Part shown: positions 8,668-19,007 of the stretch, piece after piece
How the letters are laid out: each line of letters starts with the position of its first letter
How positions within the stretch are numbered: the stretch's first letter is position 1
Origin: Prostheceraeus crozeri
Lineage: Eukaryota > Platyhelminthes > Polycladida > Euryleptidae
Length of the DNA: 64,000 nucleotides
Assembly (NCBI GenBank): GCA_907163375.1
Contig: CAJQUW010009323.1
Location: forward strand, 1-64,000
Direction of reading: 5' to 3'
Notes under the pieces: generated by a model
Told to the model about the DNA's origin: nothing
What the model saw: only the letters and a program-made list of their open reading frames with translations
Databases searched by the model: none
Program-made: the position numbers and the translations under genes

Positions 8668-11313
8668 TGTGATCTCCGCAGTTCTGGATACAGACTTGCG
8701 TGCATCTGCTAAAGGCTTCATCAATCTTCAAATGAAGTTTCTCAAGGTCAGTTGTGACATCATCTTCTTGGAGACATGCTTGAAGAACAGCACGATACCT
8801 ACCTTCATCAACAACATGGTAAAAATTCCAATCGATCTACAACAAAGGAAAGCAACAATGAGAAAAGAAAAGTCCCTCAAGTTGGAGATTCTTAGAGAGA
8901 GCATACAAGAAAGAGAGAACAAACAGTATGTGATTAATCAAGCAAGAGGATATGAATATCTGAAGCTATCAAGAAGACTCGAGGAGAAGGTGTTCTACGA
9001 AATGCTGCAACATCTGGCCGATGACCTCAAGCGTGAGAACCGTAAGAAGTTCAACAAGCATTCAAACAAGTGGAACACATTGACTTCTACTATGTATCCT
9101 GTGTACGACTACGACAACATGTACAAGCCGTGTTTTCCTTTCGTCTTAGTTGATGAATTTCTATGTGGCGCGACCTGTACCAGTAGTAAAATGAGAGAAG
9201 TTGGATATGCTGAAAGTGAGGCTTTCACTAATAATAGTGAATACTCGCTGCCTCAATCTTGCGTGAGTCTTCTTAAAAAAGGTCCTAGTTATCGTATTCC
9301 GCCTAAACTTGATGACAGTTTTATTGACGATATGATATTAAACTTGGATAGATTAACGTATAAACTGCGTTGGAATAATGTATTCGATACCACGAGTTAT
9401 GAACAAAATAATAGCAATAATTTCAATATTCCGTTTGAGGGCAATACGGTTAGTTTTCCTAAGCATATGGATAAAGAATCGGAAAATATTCTTAATGCTT
9501 TCAAATATGAAGTCATAGAAGTTACTAAAAAAGAAGTAGCCTTCACTAAAAAGAGTGATTCTTACCGTGAAATACAAAAACAGATTAGAAAAACTAAAAC
9601 ATTTGTAAAAGAACATAATCTAGAAATTGTTCCGACAGATAAATCAAAACGTTTATGCGTAACTGATAAAGAAAAACATAATCAAAATAACAGGGATATC
9701 TTAGATAATGGAAATACATATAAGCTATTGTCTAGATCTAAATGTGAAAACATACAACGACAAGCTAATAAGATAATTAACTCTTGCGACAAAAAAAAAT
9801 TACCGGTAAGTAGAAATCAGTTAGAGCGTCTTCATGCATCCAACTCTCAACCGGCTGGATTTTACACTCTTATAAAAGACCATAAGCCTGAAAATAATGG
9901 AATCTATCCTATGAGACCAATAGCATCTACCATAAATACTCCTACTGAAAAAATCGATTGGTTATGTAGCAAAATATTAAATCAATTGGTTAACTTTGTC
10001 CCTGCACATTTAAGTAGTTCCAAACAATTAAGTGAGATTCTTGATAATTACACGGGAGTAAAAACTGGTGATATTTTCATATCTCTAGATGTTATTGCTT
10101 TGTATCCGAGCATACCGATTAGTCTGGCACTCGAAGTAGTCGTAGAATTTGCTCAAAGACATTGGGATGAAATAAATCATTTTGATCTTACGATGGAGCA
10201 ATTTGGCAACTGCCTTAAGTTTGTGAGCTACAATTATGAGATACAGTATGGTGATGAAACATATCTCCAAATTGGTGGCGTCCCTATGGGCACACATTAT
10301 GCTCCCCCTTCGCCGTGATTTTCATGAACTACATAGAAAATAGATCTTTAAAAGAATTGAAAAAAATTAATATCTCACCTCCGATATTCAAACGGTATAT
10401 CGATGACGTCATTATGGGTCCTTTCTCTTCTAGTTTTCAAGATAGTTATAAAATTCTCAACATATTCAACAGTATAAATAAAGATGTTCAATTTACTTTA
10501 GAAATTCCACAAAATTGTCTAAACTTTCTAGATTTGAGCATCTCGATTAAAAACGATTGTGTTTGTTACAAGCACTATAGTAAGCCATTAACTTCGGATA
10601 ACTCTCTACGCAAAGACAGTTGGATACCTCATCATGTTAAAAGTAGCTTCATAGAAAATACTCTGAACACAGCCGATGAAAGATGCAATACAATAGCAGA
10701 TAAAACTGAAGCAATTCATAATGCTAAACAAAAACTTAAGAAAAACGGTTTCAAAGAAACAGATTTTAAACGGAAATTGAAGAATAGGAAGCGTCATTCC
10801 AATGCAAGTAAAGATACTAATTTATCTATGCCTTTCGTTAGCGATAGCTTAAACAGAAAAATTAATTCTCTGATTCGCAAATATAATCTCAATGTTCGTC
10901 TTGTTAATACTACCAGTCCTACATTGTCCCGTTGTCTAAATAGTTGCAATAAGCATAAAAATAAAAAACATAACAACTGCAACCTTTGTGATCGTTTGCC
11001 TGAAAAAATAAATTGTAATAGTTACAATGTTGTCTATGAGTTTGAATGTCGGATTTGTAATGCTAGTTACATAGGTAAAACTTCAAGATCTTTCAAAATT
11101 AGGTATCAAGAACATAAGCGGAGTATGAATAAGGACAGTAAGAGTGCATTGAGTGTGGATCTTCGTGATTGTACTGCTGTTGACCTTGATGATTTCGATG
11201 TGAATATCCTTCAGAGAGCGCGAAGTACGGTTGACACTGTTTTGATAGAAGCTCGCATGATTCAGGACAGATGTCCATCTATGAATCGTCGTCATGAGCT
11301 TGCTGGCTTGTAG
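8639..11313 (+). CDS. Penelope-like reverse transcriptase / GIY-YIG protein
   Basis: The frames 8639-10318 and 10315-11313 together cover a full-length Penelope protein. They overlap by a few bases where the frame changes, so one break lies inside the RT domain. The amino side is helical and lysine-rich with a KGPSYRIPPKL block near residue 220. RT motifs follow: YTLIKDHK, MRPIASTINTPTEK, DIFISLDVIALYPSIP (catalytic Asp) and GGVPMGTHYAPP. In the second frame are FKRYIDDVIMGPF (the YxDD box) and NFLDLSI. The C-terminus is a GIY-YIG nuclease (VVYEFECRICNASYIGKTSR, then RYQEHKRSM) preceded by a C-x2-C zinc knuckle. Such proteins copy their RNA at a nicked target, often at telomere-like ends. The frame break makes this copy probably inactive. 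Confidence 0.88.
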
Positions 11314-11361
11314 GAGAACACAGGTCGCGCCATATAGATTTTTATTCAGCTTTTACATATA

Positions 11362-11553
11362 TATGTCCAAGTAGCATGTCATATGCGCCTGTTTTAAACT
11401 CTATGAAGAAGGGTCTGGACCCGAAACGTCGAGTAAAAGCTAGTTTTTTCTTTACTATTTTAACTAACGGATTTGCAGAAATTCAAGGGAGTGCGTTTCT
11501 CGATTACGAGTACAGCCTATAATCATGATCCTCCCGTTTGATGCCATCACTTA
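11362..11553 (+). repeat. Penelope pseudo-LTR, downstream copy
   Basis: 192 bp nearly identical to 8475-8667, including the hammerhead-like motif at 11401-11430. It lies 48 bp past the stop of the ORF. Confidence 0.92.
11401..11430 (+). ncRNA. Hammerhead-ribozyme-like motif, second copy
   Basis: Same sequence as 8514-8543: UGAAGA, hairpin GGGU-CUGG-ACCC, GAAAC, GUC. Confidence 0.5.
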
Positions 11554-12937
11554 ATATCTTTGTGTTCGTTAACATTAACAGCGATCAAAGGCACTTCTAT
11601 CGCTATCTTCTTGTGTGTGCGCGCGTGTCTCCCTCAAATCAGTTGCGCTATAAGGGCCTACGTATAAACGATGATCATGACCTGTTCTCTATCGAATTTG
11701 AAGTTTATTCGAGCAATGGGTCCTGAGCTAGAGGCCTAAGAACTCAAATTATCCATATTAGCCGCTGCCCAGTTTCGTCCCGCTTCCCCTACAAGCAGAC
11801 TTACTGCTACATTATCCTCAAGCGGCACATCGGACAGCGCATGCTTCTTTGTTTTGTTTAGACGGCTTCTACCGGACACTTGCAAAAATATGAGTTAATT
11901 GCCTACAAAGAGTAAAATCGTAATGATTCTACAACTTGCTCTATTTCCGAATCTGGAGACTTCAACTTTAGTTCGTTTAGTCCGGTTCAGAAAGGTTGGC
12001 TAAAAATGGCATCAATTTCAATACTCTCCGAAAGGCTTTATTCCTTATCGGACTGACTTTCCGTTTGTAGACTTTCTGACAAGGATCAAGCATATTTGGC
12101 CACTCAAAATATTATGTAAATGTAGTTAGTATATTCGATAGCAGGAATTGATATCATTTCATAGCTATCAGATGCAAAAATGCCACTTGACTCTTATGTA
12201 TCAAATTTATTCAAAGTGAATAGCCAAGGTTTTTTAAAAAATATATATTACACTTAACATACTATGCAAAACATCATAATTTAACAAAAATCTATTCGGT
12301 TCCATACGATCGCTCGTGAATACAAAGTTTCAAACTCATCAGTGAAAGTCATACATAATCGAAAATAAATAAATAAATAGGCTCTAAAAGTTGGTTGAGG
12401 CATCGGATAGGTTCATTGATTCAAGACCTTTAAAACTACTAGTTCTTCATCACTGATGATTCATTGCTGCCGAAATTCAATGAGTATAAAATCATAAATA
12501 TACACAGCTGTAAATACACATGTAAGAAAAATTACAACGGATTAAAGAACGACCACATCGTATAGAACTATAGAAGACTGTACAGGTTAAAAATTTTAAA
12601 ACACTCCACGATGCACAAGTTATCTCCTCAACATACTCGATCGCATATCAATCAAACCAAGTCTATGAAGGAGCCACATGTCGCGTACCATAATTGTCTG
12701 TCGATTGGAGTGAATCGCACAAAGTTGCAGCTTTTCGAACATGAATACTAGGAAGGCCTCGGTTGCCTGCAAAAGAATTAATTAAATTATCTATACGGAT
12801 AAAAAGTCATGGCATCATTATTTCAATATTGTCACACAATCTAAGATCACCGGTTATAACACGGAAATGCGAGCATCCGAATTAGAAAAAAATGAATGAT
12901 ATCAACACCAAGTTTGCACTTGAAAATGAAAATGAAG
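11554..12937. other. No gene seen
   Basis: AT-rich sequence between the Penelope element and the hAT element. Frames here are short and of unlikely composition. Nothing recognised. Confidence 0.6.
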
Positions 12938-12945
12938 CTTCAACG
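12938..12945. repeat. hAT target-site duplication, left (CTTCAACG)
   Basis: CTTCAACG immediately before the CAGGGATG terminus. The same eight bases follow the right terminus at 19373-19380. Eight bp is the hAT length. Confidence 0.88.
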
Positions 12946-13051
12946 CAGGGATGCGGAGTCCTATCATTTTGATAGGACTCCGACTCCGGGTGTGAAGTAT
13001 ATAAGCCTTTTTTGAAAAATTAACTGTTAACCCACATTAGATCATTATAGG

Positions 13052-13056
13052 CTTAC
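13052..13056. repeat. LTR-element target duplication, left (CTTAC)
   Basis: CTTAC directly precedes the LTR. The same five bases follow the other LTR at 18779-18783. Confidence 0.9.
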
Positions 13057-13580
13057 TGTTACGACCTCCCCAAGGTACGAACAGAAAAAAGGCCAAATCC
13101 CTGTGAGTGAATGTGTTTATTAAGTGCAAGGCAGGTGGTGGCCCTTAAGAGAGCCGATTTGGCGTTCGCAGAGAATGTGAGTGTACGTGCAGTTGTCAAC
13201 TTGGCAATGACAGCGGTCGTGAGCCGAAGGGTCGCAGCAGCGTCGTTGATTCCCAACAAGAGATCGTGCGTACTGTAGGCGGGAGAGAGATGAGAGAGAG
13301 CGTTTGGTCCGTCAGCAGGGAGTTTTGATGTCTCTCCAAATGTGTAGGATCGATCATCCAACTGGAGCGTATGATTGGCGCCCAGCCACTCGCCGGCTCC
13401 CTGTCACCGGGCATCGCTTCGCCCTCCCGTCAGAGAAGGGAAGAAGAGTCTGCGCCGATCAATGGCTCATGCAAGCGACTCCATTGGTCGTCGCTGCCTT
13501 GAAAGTTAATGTACGTTAAGTCTCACTTCTGCCGAGTAGTCTTGATGAGGAAAGAGAGAGAAGTCTGCATTTTCGTCACA
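13057..13580 (-). repeat. 3' LTR (element sense is minus)
   Basis: 524 bp, TGTTACGACC...TTTCGTCACA on the plus strand. It contains an AATAAA (minus, 13116-13121) and a 16-nt hairpin (13140-13155). The short frames inside are not genes. Same as 18255-18778. Confidence 0.95.
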
Positions 13581-13595
13581 TCCCCCGGCATAAAA
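13581..13595 (-). promoter_or_regulatory. Polypurine tract
   Basis: Minus strand reads TTTTATGCCGGGGGA directly against the 3' LTR, the expected place for plus-strand DNA priming. Confidence 0.7.
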
Positions 13596-13684
13596 GAGCG
13601 TTGATAGTCGGAGCACTGCGATCACTTGAAACGCGAAGAAATGTTCACTAATCACCACGAAAATGTACATCACAACCTTTTAAC

Positions 13685-16600
13685 TCACTCAGGATTTGTT
13701 TGTTCTCTGAAGTGGATCCTGGATAGATCTGTCAGAAAACTGGGAACCGGTGCGGGATAAGGCATCAGCCCAAATGTTGTCTTTTCCTTTATATGACAGA
13801 CAATAAGGTTAAACTCCTGAAGAGTTAAACACCAAGCGAGTAATCTACGATTCTTTAACCTCATTTTATTGAGAAAAATCAACGGATCATGATCTGTGTG
13901 AACTTTTACTGAACCCACTGAAGAGGCAATATAAATCTCAAAATGTTTAACTGCACTGAGTAAGGCGAAGGCCTCTTTCTCTATTGTAGAGTAATTCTTT
14001 TGGTGTTTATTTAACTTTTGCGAGAAATATGCAACTGGAAATCTTTCACTTTCAATATTCTGTGTCAACACTGCACCTATGCCTACGTCGCTCGCGTCAG
14101 TCATGAGTTGGAATGGTTTGTTCCAGTCTGGAGCATTTAGAATCGGTGTATCACACATCATAGTTTTTAATGACTCGAATGCTTCCTGACAAGGAGTAGT
14201 CCAAATAAACTTTGAGGTCTTTTTTAGTAGATCGGTCAGAGGAAATGCAACCGTCGAGAAGTTTGGCAAAAATCGCCTATAGTAACCTAACATGCCGAGG
14301 AATCTCATTACACCTTTTTTGTCAGTTGGTGGAGGAAAGTTTTTCATTTTTTCAACATGTCCATCTACTGGCTTAACTTTTCCATGCCCCACTACATGTC
14401 CTAAGTATGTGACGTCGGCTCTACAGAACACACTTTTGCTCAAATTAACGGTCAAGTTTGGTTCTTGCAACCTGACAAACAGTTCGCGCAGAGATTTTTG
14501 ATGCTCCTCCCAGCTATCATTATGTACAACAATGTCATCAACATAGGCTGTGACATTCTTCATACCTCTCAGTAAACTTGTCATTAGTCTTTGAAATGTA
14601 GCTTGAGAATTCTTCATGCCATAGGGCATTACTCGGTACTGATACAGTCCATCTGGCGTGACAAATGCTGATATCTCCCTAGCTCTTTCGGTCAGAGGGA
14701 TGCCCCAATAACCTTTCAAAACATCGCATTTTGAAATATATCTGGCTTTCCCAATGCGATCTATACAGTCATCGATTCTGGCCAAGGGGAAAGAATCGCT
14801 TTTAGTCACTGCATTTGATTTTCTATAATCTGTGCAAAATCGATATGAATTATCGGCTTTCTTGACAACTACACAAGGAGATGCCCACTGACTATTGCTA
14901 GGTTCGATAATTTTATGTTTTAACATATAATCGACCTCTTCTTGAATAATTTTCTTTTTGTCTGGGCCTACTCGATACGGATGTGATTTGATCGGAGTGA
15001 TATCACTCGTTAGACAGACGTCGTGCTCAACAACATCCGTACGAGACGGTACATCGCCGAAGATGCTCTTGAATTCTACTATCAAGTTTTCGAGTGAATT
15101 TCCTTCGCCTGATGGCAGATGATTTGTTAGTGATTTCATATCTTTCATTATATCAGAATTCGCTAATCTCGCGTTTTGATTGTCATTTTTAATTTCAAAA
15201 TCAATATCTTGCACACTAAGAACCGAATCGGACTCAATTGATCTTGCATAATATTCCTTTATCATGTTAGCATGACATAATTGTGTATCTTTCTTTCGAT
15301 CTGGTGTGCTCACTATGTAATTTAACTCATCTATCTTACTCGAAATGACATATGGGCCCTGATAGCGAGCTTTCATCGGATTGCTCACAATCGGCAAGAG
15401 TACGAGGACTTTGTCCCCAACGCTAAAACTTCGAACTTTTGATTTCTGATCGTACAGTTCTTTCATGGATATTTGTGCTGTTCTAAGGTTCTTATGTGCC
15501 AGTTCGGTAGCATTCACTAACTTTTCACGGAAATCTGAGACATATGACAGCAAATCTTTCTGTTGTAGATTTTCGTTTAAGAGACTTTCTTTCAGCAAAC
15601 CTAACGGGCCTCGGACTGCGTGGCCGAACACTAGTTCGAAAGGACTGAAGCCTAATGACTCTTGAGTGGCTTCTCTGGCTGCAAATATCGCAAAATGGAC
15701 ACCTTTATCCCAGTCTTTTTCGTGTTCAATACAGAAGGACCGCAACATGGTCTTCAGCGTAGAGTGGAATCTTTCCAATACTCCTTGTGACTGAGGGTGG
15801 TAGGCTGATGATCGCACTTGTTTGGCACCGATCAGGTTTACGACTTGCTGAAACAAGCCCGACATGAAATTTGAGCCCTGGTCTGATTGTATTTCCTTAG
15901 GGAGCCCAACAAACGTGAAGAACTTCAGCAGGCTGTCTGCAATTTCGACGGCCGTAATTCTTTTTAACGGGATGGCCTCCGGAAAGCGTGTAGATGCGCA
16001 CATAATAGTTAGCAAATACTGATTTCCTGCTCGAGTTTTTGGGAGAGGGCCAACACAATCAATAATTATCCTCGAAAATGCACTTTCGACTATTGGAAGC
16101 GGTCGAAGTGGCGATTTAGGAATCACTTGGTTTGGCTTTCCGGATACTTGGCAAATATGACATCGTCTGCAAAAGGCAGTAATGTCTGATCTTATCCCAG
16201 GCCAGTAGAAATGTCGAGTCACTTTATCAAAAGTCTTCCTTATGCCTAGATGACCTGCCATCGGAACTTCATGGCCTAGTCTCAGAATCTCGCCCCTAAA
16301 CTTCTTCGGGACTACGATTTGGTGAAATACTGACCACTCTTCATTTGCAGGGACTCTAGGGTCCCTCCATTTTCTCATTAACAAGCCAGATTCCTTGAAA
16401 TAATAGCCACGGGGTACTGTTTTGATTTCTCGCTCAGAAACAGCAATATCAAATAACTTTTTGATTTCATTATCCCGTTCTTGAGCCGCTATCAATTCAT
16501 TTGTATTGATAGACTCGGAGCTTTCAGAATTTGGAATATCATTATCTGCATCTTCAGTCCTTTTAAGCGCCTGTGGGCGTGTTATCACACCACAAGGAAC

Positions 16601-18055
16601 ATTTTTCCTTTTCTCCTCAGATATGTGCGAATCGTTGATATCAACTGATACACCTTTTCTTATCTTCGAACCAGCCAGATCATTTCCCAACAGGAGAGTA
16701 ATTCCCCGAGCTGGTATGTGATCGGTCACTCCGACAACTACTGGTCCGGAAACGAGCTCGCAGTTAATGTTGATTTTGTGTAACTTCACTGTTCCGGTTC
16801 CCCAAAATCCTTCTGTGTCAATGATGTCTCCGGTAGCGGAATTTTCTGACAATGGCAACACATTTGATAAGATGAAAGATCGAATAGCTCCGGTGTCACG
16901 CAAAATGGTGACAGGGACCTCATTTTTATTGTCCAACGAGACTGTGCCCTCGAATGTGAACGGGAGAAAATCTCCTTTCGGTGAGGCTAAGACATCTTGG
17001 GAGTCGACTGTATTTACGGAATTTTTCTCTTCCTCTTTCTTTCTTTTGAGTTTGAAACACTCAGAGATTGTGTGACCGGTTTTCTTGCAGTAGTGACAAG
17101 TCACCGGTCTGGTGGAGCCGTTAAAAGGGTTTCGAACTGGTCTGTTATCAGACTGTTTCATTTTGGAGGCGCCTTGATCCGTGTGATTAAATGTGCTTTT
17201 CCTCTCTTTATTAGAGCGCTTACGAGAAATTGCATATTCCTCGGATAACATAATCCAAGCTTTGTAATCGTCAGGATCTTTGTCCTCGATAAATGTCTTC
17301 ATGTCTTCAGGGAGACACTGTTTGAATTCCTCGATGAGGATTAATTCTCTTAATTGCTCAAAATTATCTACCATCATGGATCTGCACCAACGGTCAAATG
17401 CGACTTCTTTAGAATGGGCAAGATCAGAGTAGGTCATAGACTCGGATTTCTGTAGGCTGCGAAATCGATAGCGATATGCTTCAGGGACCTTCTCAAATGC
17501 TCTCAAAATGCGACTTTTGACAATTTCATAATCCGAACTCTCTTCTAGCGACAGGGTCACGTAAGCCTCTTGAGCTTTTCCTACCAAAACGCTCTGGAGC
17601 AACATTGGCCATATGTTTTTCGGCCATTTCATGATTTGAGCAACCCTCTCAAAATGGAGGAAATAACTGTCCACATCTGATTCTTTAAACGGAGGCACAA
17701 GCCTCACTACTTTGTTAATGTCAAAACTGTCAGTAGAAGGAGAAACCGACTTTGATTCCTGTAGATAACGTAATCTCTCTCGTCTAGAAATCTCCTGCTC
17801 AATTTTCAATTTTAATTTCAAAGCTTTAATTTCAGAAGTGTCCTCATCCTCAGATTCAATATCGCCGTTAACAGAACCATGATCAGAAGGAACGCGTCCA
17901 AGGGCCGCGAAAATGTTAGAGCGGATATCCGCTTTTGTTAAATTATGACTGCAAGAAATGCTGAGGTGTCTAGCTAACTCAAGTAGTTCAGTCTTTTTGA
18001 AATTCAAAATTTCATCGTAAGAAGGAATAGACGTCAAAACTTCACTGTCTGCCAT
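13685..18055 (-). CDS. Gag-Pol polyprotein, Gmr1-type order
   Basis: 1456 residues in one frame. Residues about 1-60 form a SAP-like helix pair (LLELARHLSI). Residues about 110-290 are a Gag capsid-type region. A CCHC knuckle lies near 315 (CHYCKKTGHTISEC) and an aspartic protease site DTGA near 388. Integrase follows: HHCC zinc domain near 590-635 (GHLGIRKTF...CRRCHICQ) and a D,D,E core near 667, 727 and 763 (IIIDCVGPLP, SDQGSNF, ERFHSTLKTML). Reverse transcriptase lies near 1050-1250 (FCTDYRKSNA, YVDDIVVH) and RNase H from about 1322 (TDASDVGIGAVL). Integrase ahead of RT is the feature that marks Gmr1 elements. It would package, copy and insert the element. No envelope gene is seen. Confidence 0.93.
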   Translation of the reverse strand: MADSEVLTSIPSYDEILNFKKTELLELARHLSISCSHNLTKADIRSNIFAALGRVPSDHGSVNGDIESEDEDTSEIKALKLKLKIEQEISRRERLRYLQESKSVSPSTDSFDINKVVRLVPPFKESDVDSYFLHFERVAQIMKWPKNIWPMLLQSVLVGKAQEAYVTLSLEESSDYEIVKSRILRAFEKVPEAYRYRFRSLQKSESMTYSDLAHSKEVAFDRWCRSMMVDNFEQLRELILIEEFKQCLPEDMKTFIEDKDPDDYKAWIMLSEEYAISRKRSNKERKSTFNHTDQGASKMKQSDNRPVRNPFNGSTRPVTCHYCKKTGHTISECFKLKRKKEEEKNSVNTVDSQDVLASPKGDFLPFTFEGTVSLDNKNEVPVTILRDTGAIRSFILSNVLPLSENSATGDIIDTEGFWGTGTVKLHKININCELVSGPVVVGVTDHIPARGITLLLGNDLAGSKIRKGVSVDINDSHISEEKRKNVPCGVITRPQALKRTEDADNDIPNSESSESINTNELIAAQERDNEIKKLFDIAVSEREIKTVPRGYYFKESGLLMRKWRDPRVPANEEWSVFHQIVVPKKFRGEILRLGHEVPMAGHLGIRKTFDKVTRHFYWPGIRSDITAFCRRCHICQVSGKPNQVIPKSPLRPLPIVESAFSRIIIDCVGPLPKTRAGNQYLLTIMCASTRFPEAIPLKRITAVEIADSLLKFFTFVGLPKEIQSDQGSNFMSGLFQQVVNLIGAKQVRSSAYHPQSQGVLERFHSTLKTMLRSFCIEHEKDWDKGVHFAIFAAREATQESLGFSPFELVFGHAVRGPLGLLKESLLNENLQQKDLLSYVSDFREKLVNATELAHKNLRTAQISMKELYDQKSKVRSFSVGDKVLVLLPIVSNPMKARYQGPYVISSKIDELNYIVSTPDRKKDTQLCHANMIKEYYARSIESDSVLSVQDIDFEIKNDNQNARLANSDIMKDMKSLTNHLPSGEGNSLENLIVEFKSIFGDVPSRTDVVEHDVCLTSDITPIKSHPYRVGPDKKKIIQEEVDYMLKHKIIEPSNSQWASPCVVVKKADNSYRFCTDYRKSNAVTKSDSFPLARIDDCIDRIGKARYISKCDVLKGYWGIPLTERAREISAFVTPDGLYQYRVMPYGMKNSQATFQRLMTSLLRGMKNVTAYVDDIVVHNDSWEEHQKSLRELFVRLQEPNLTVNLSKSVFCRADVTYLGHVVGHGKVKPVDGHVEKMKNFPPPTDKKGVMRFLGMLGYYRRFLPNFSTVAFPLTDLLKKTSKFIWTTPCQEAFESLKTMMCDTPILNAPDWNKPFQLMTDASDVGIGAVLTQNIESERFPVAYFSQKLNKHQKNYSTIEKEAFALLSAVKHFEIYIASSVGSVKVHTDHDPLIFLNKMRLKNRRLLAWCLTLQEFNLIVCHIKEKTTFGLMPYPAPVPSFLTDLSRIHFREQTNPE

Positions 18056-18230
18056 TTTGAACAGAATAGATTAATAGATCTATGCTAGACGCGAGTATAA
18101 ATGTCTATGTAACTATTGAAGACTGATAACTTACGCGGTAGTTAACTGACGAAAACGCTAACGTAAGTAGCTTATGGGAAAAGTATGCCAACGTAAGTAG
18201 CGTAAGACAACTTTGATGAAATTTGGAACA

Positions 18231-18248
18231 ATCCCGGCTGAGCCCCCA
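18231..18248 (-). promoter_or_regulatory. Primer-binding site, tRNA-Pro-like
   Basis: Minus strand reads TGGGGGCTCAGCCGGGAT, which matches the classical tRNA-Pro site TGGGGGCTCGTCCGGGAT at 17 of 18 bases. It begins six bases inside the 5' LTR. Confidence 0.8.
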
Positions 18249-18254
18249 ATTTTC

Positions 18255-18778
18255 TGTTACGACCTCCCCAAGGTACGAACAGAAAAAAGGCCAAATCCCT
18301 GTGAGTGAATGTGTTTATTAAGTGCAAGGCAGGTGGTGGCCCTTAAGAGAGCCGATTTGGCGTTCGCAGAGAATGTGAGTGTACGTGCAGTTGTCAACTT
18401 GGCAATGACAGCGGTCGTGAGCCGAAGGGTCGCAGCAGCGTCGTTGATTCCCAACAAGAGATCGTGCGTACTGTAGGCGGGAGAGAGATGAGAGAGAGCG
18501 TTTGGTCCGTCAGCAGGGAGTTTTGATGTCTCTCCAAATGTGTAGGATCGATCATCCAACTGGAGCGTATGATTGGCGCCCAGCCACTCGCCGGCTCCCT
18601 GTCACCGGGCATCGCTTCGCCCTCCCGTCAGAGAAGGGAAGAAGAGTCTGCGCCGATCAATGGCTCATGCAAGCGACTCCATTGGTCGTCGCTGCCTTGA
18701 AAGTTAATGTACGTTAAGTCTCACTTCTGCCGAGTAGTCTTGATGAGGAAAGAGAGAGAAGTCTGCATTTTCGTCACA
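18255..18778 (-). repeat. 5' LTR (element sense is minus)
   Basis: 524 bp, no difference seen from 13057-13580. Ends ...TCGTCACA at 18778, followed by the CTTAC duplication. Confidence 0.95.
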
Positions 18779-18783
18779 CTTAC

Positions 18784-19007
18784 CTGTACCTATTTTTAGT
18801 GATCATTGCTGCATCAATTATCAAACATTTTCGATGAACGTTTATCAAATGTCGCTTTAAGTTGGATGCATGCGACTCTGCTCCTCCCATCTTGTTGATG
18901 TGTGCTTTACACGGTTTGTCCAGTCTCTACCAGGCAGGAAAATTCCCATTCTTCTCCAAAAAATTTGAATACACTTTCGATTTTAATATGCGCTTTGGAG
19001 GAGCCAT
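18784..19007 (-). pseudogene. hAT transposase exon 1, BED zinc finger
   Basis: Minus-strand frame MAPPKRILKSKVYSNF..., with CKAHINKMGGAESHASNLKRH and then INVHRK. This matches the BED finger of hAT transposases (C...GG..SNLKRHL...H). One in-frame TAG follows NGNFPAW, at the position where the first zinc cysteine region would lie. The exon ends TACAG at a GTAAG splice donor, and that GTAAG is exactly the 5-bp target duplication of the LTR element. No downstream catalytic exon is present, so this copy cannot make transposase. Confidence 0.78.

Larger units (their letters stand above)
8475..11553 (+). mobile_element. Penelope-like retroelement with GIY-YIG endonuclease
   Basis: A reverse transcriptase plus C-terminal GIY-YIG nuclease sits between two direct repeats (8475-8667 and 11362-11553), the pseudo-LTR layout of Penelope-like elements. 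The upstream repeat includes the start of the ORF, and the downstream repeat follows the stop. The two repeats differ only by one base in a T run plus the flanks, so the insertion is fairly recent. No target duplication could be assigned. Confidence 0.88.
13057..18778 (-). mobile_element. Gmr1-type Ty3 LTR retrotransposon, young copy
   Basis: Two 524-bp LTRs (13057-13580 and 18255-18778) that I find identical, bounded by TG...CA and a 5-bp duplication CTTAC. Between them lies one long gag-pol frame on the minus strand, a primer-binding site matching tRNA-Pro and a polypurine tract. The order gag - protease - integrase - RT - RNase H is that of the Gmr1 group of Ty3 elements, not of typical gypsy. 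Identical LTRs mean a very recent insertion. The element looks whole or nearly so (at most about one break). Confidence 0.94.

Noticed and set aside
9353-9616. Minus-strand frames over the Penelope ORF
   Set aside because: Antisense shadows of the coding frame.
13059-13519. Three frames of 71-100 codons inside the LTR, repeated in the other LTR
   Set aside because: They overlap on both strands, have no domain, and their conservation is explained by LTR identity.
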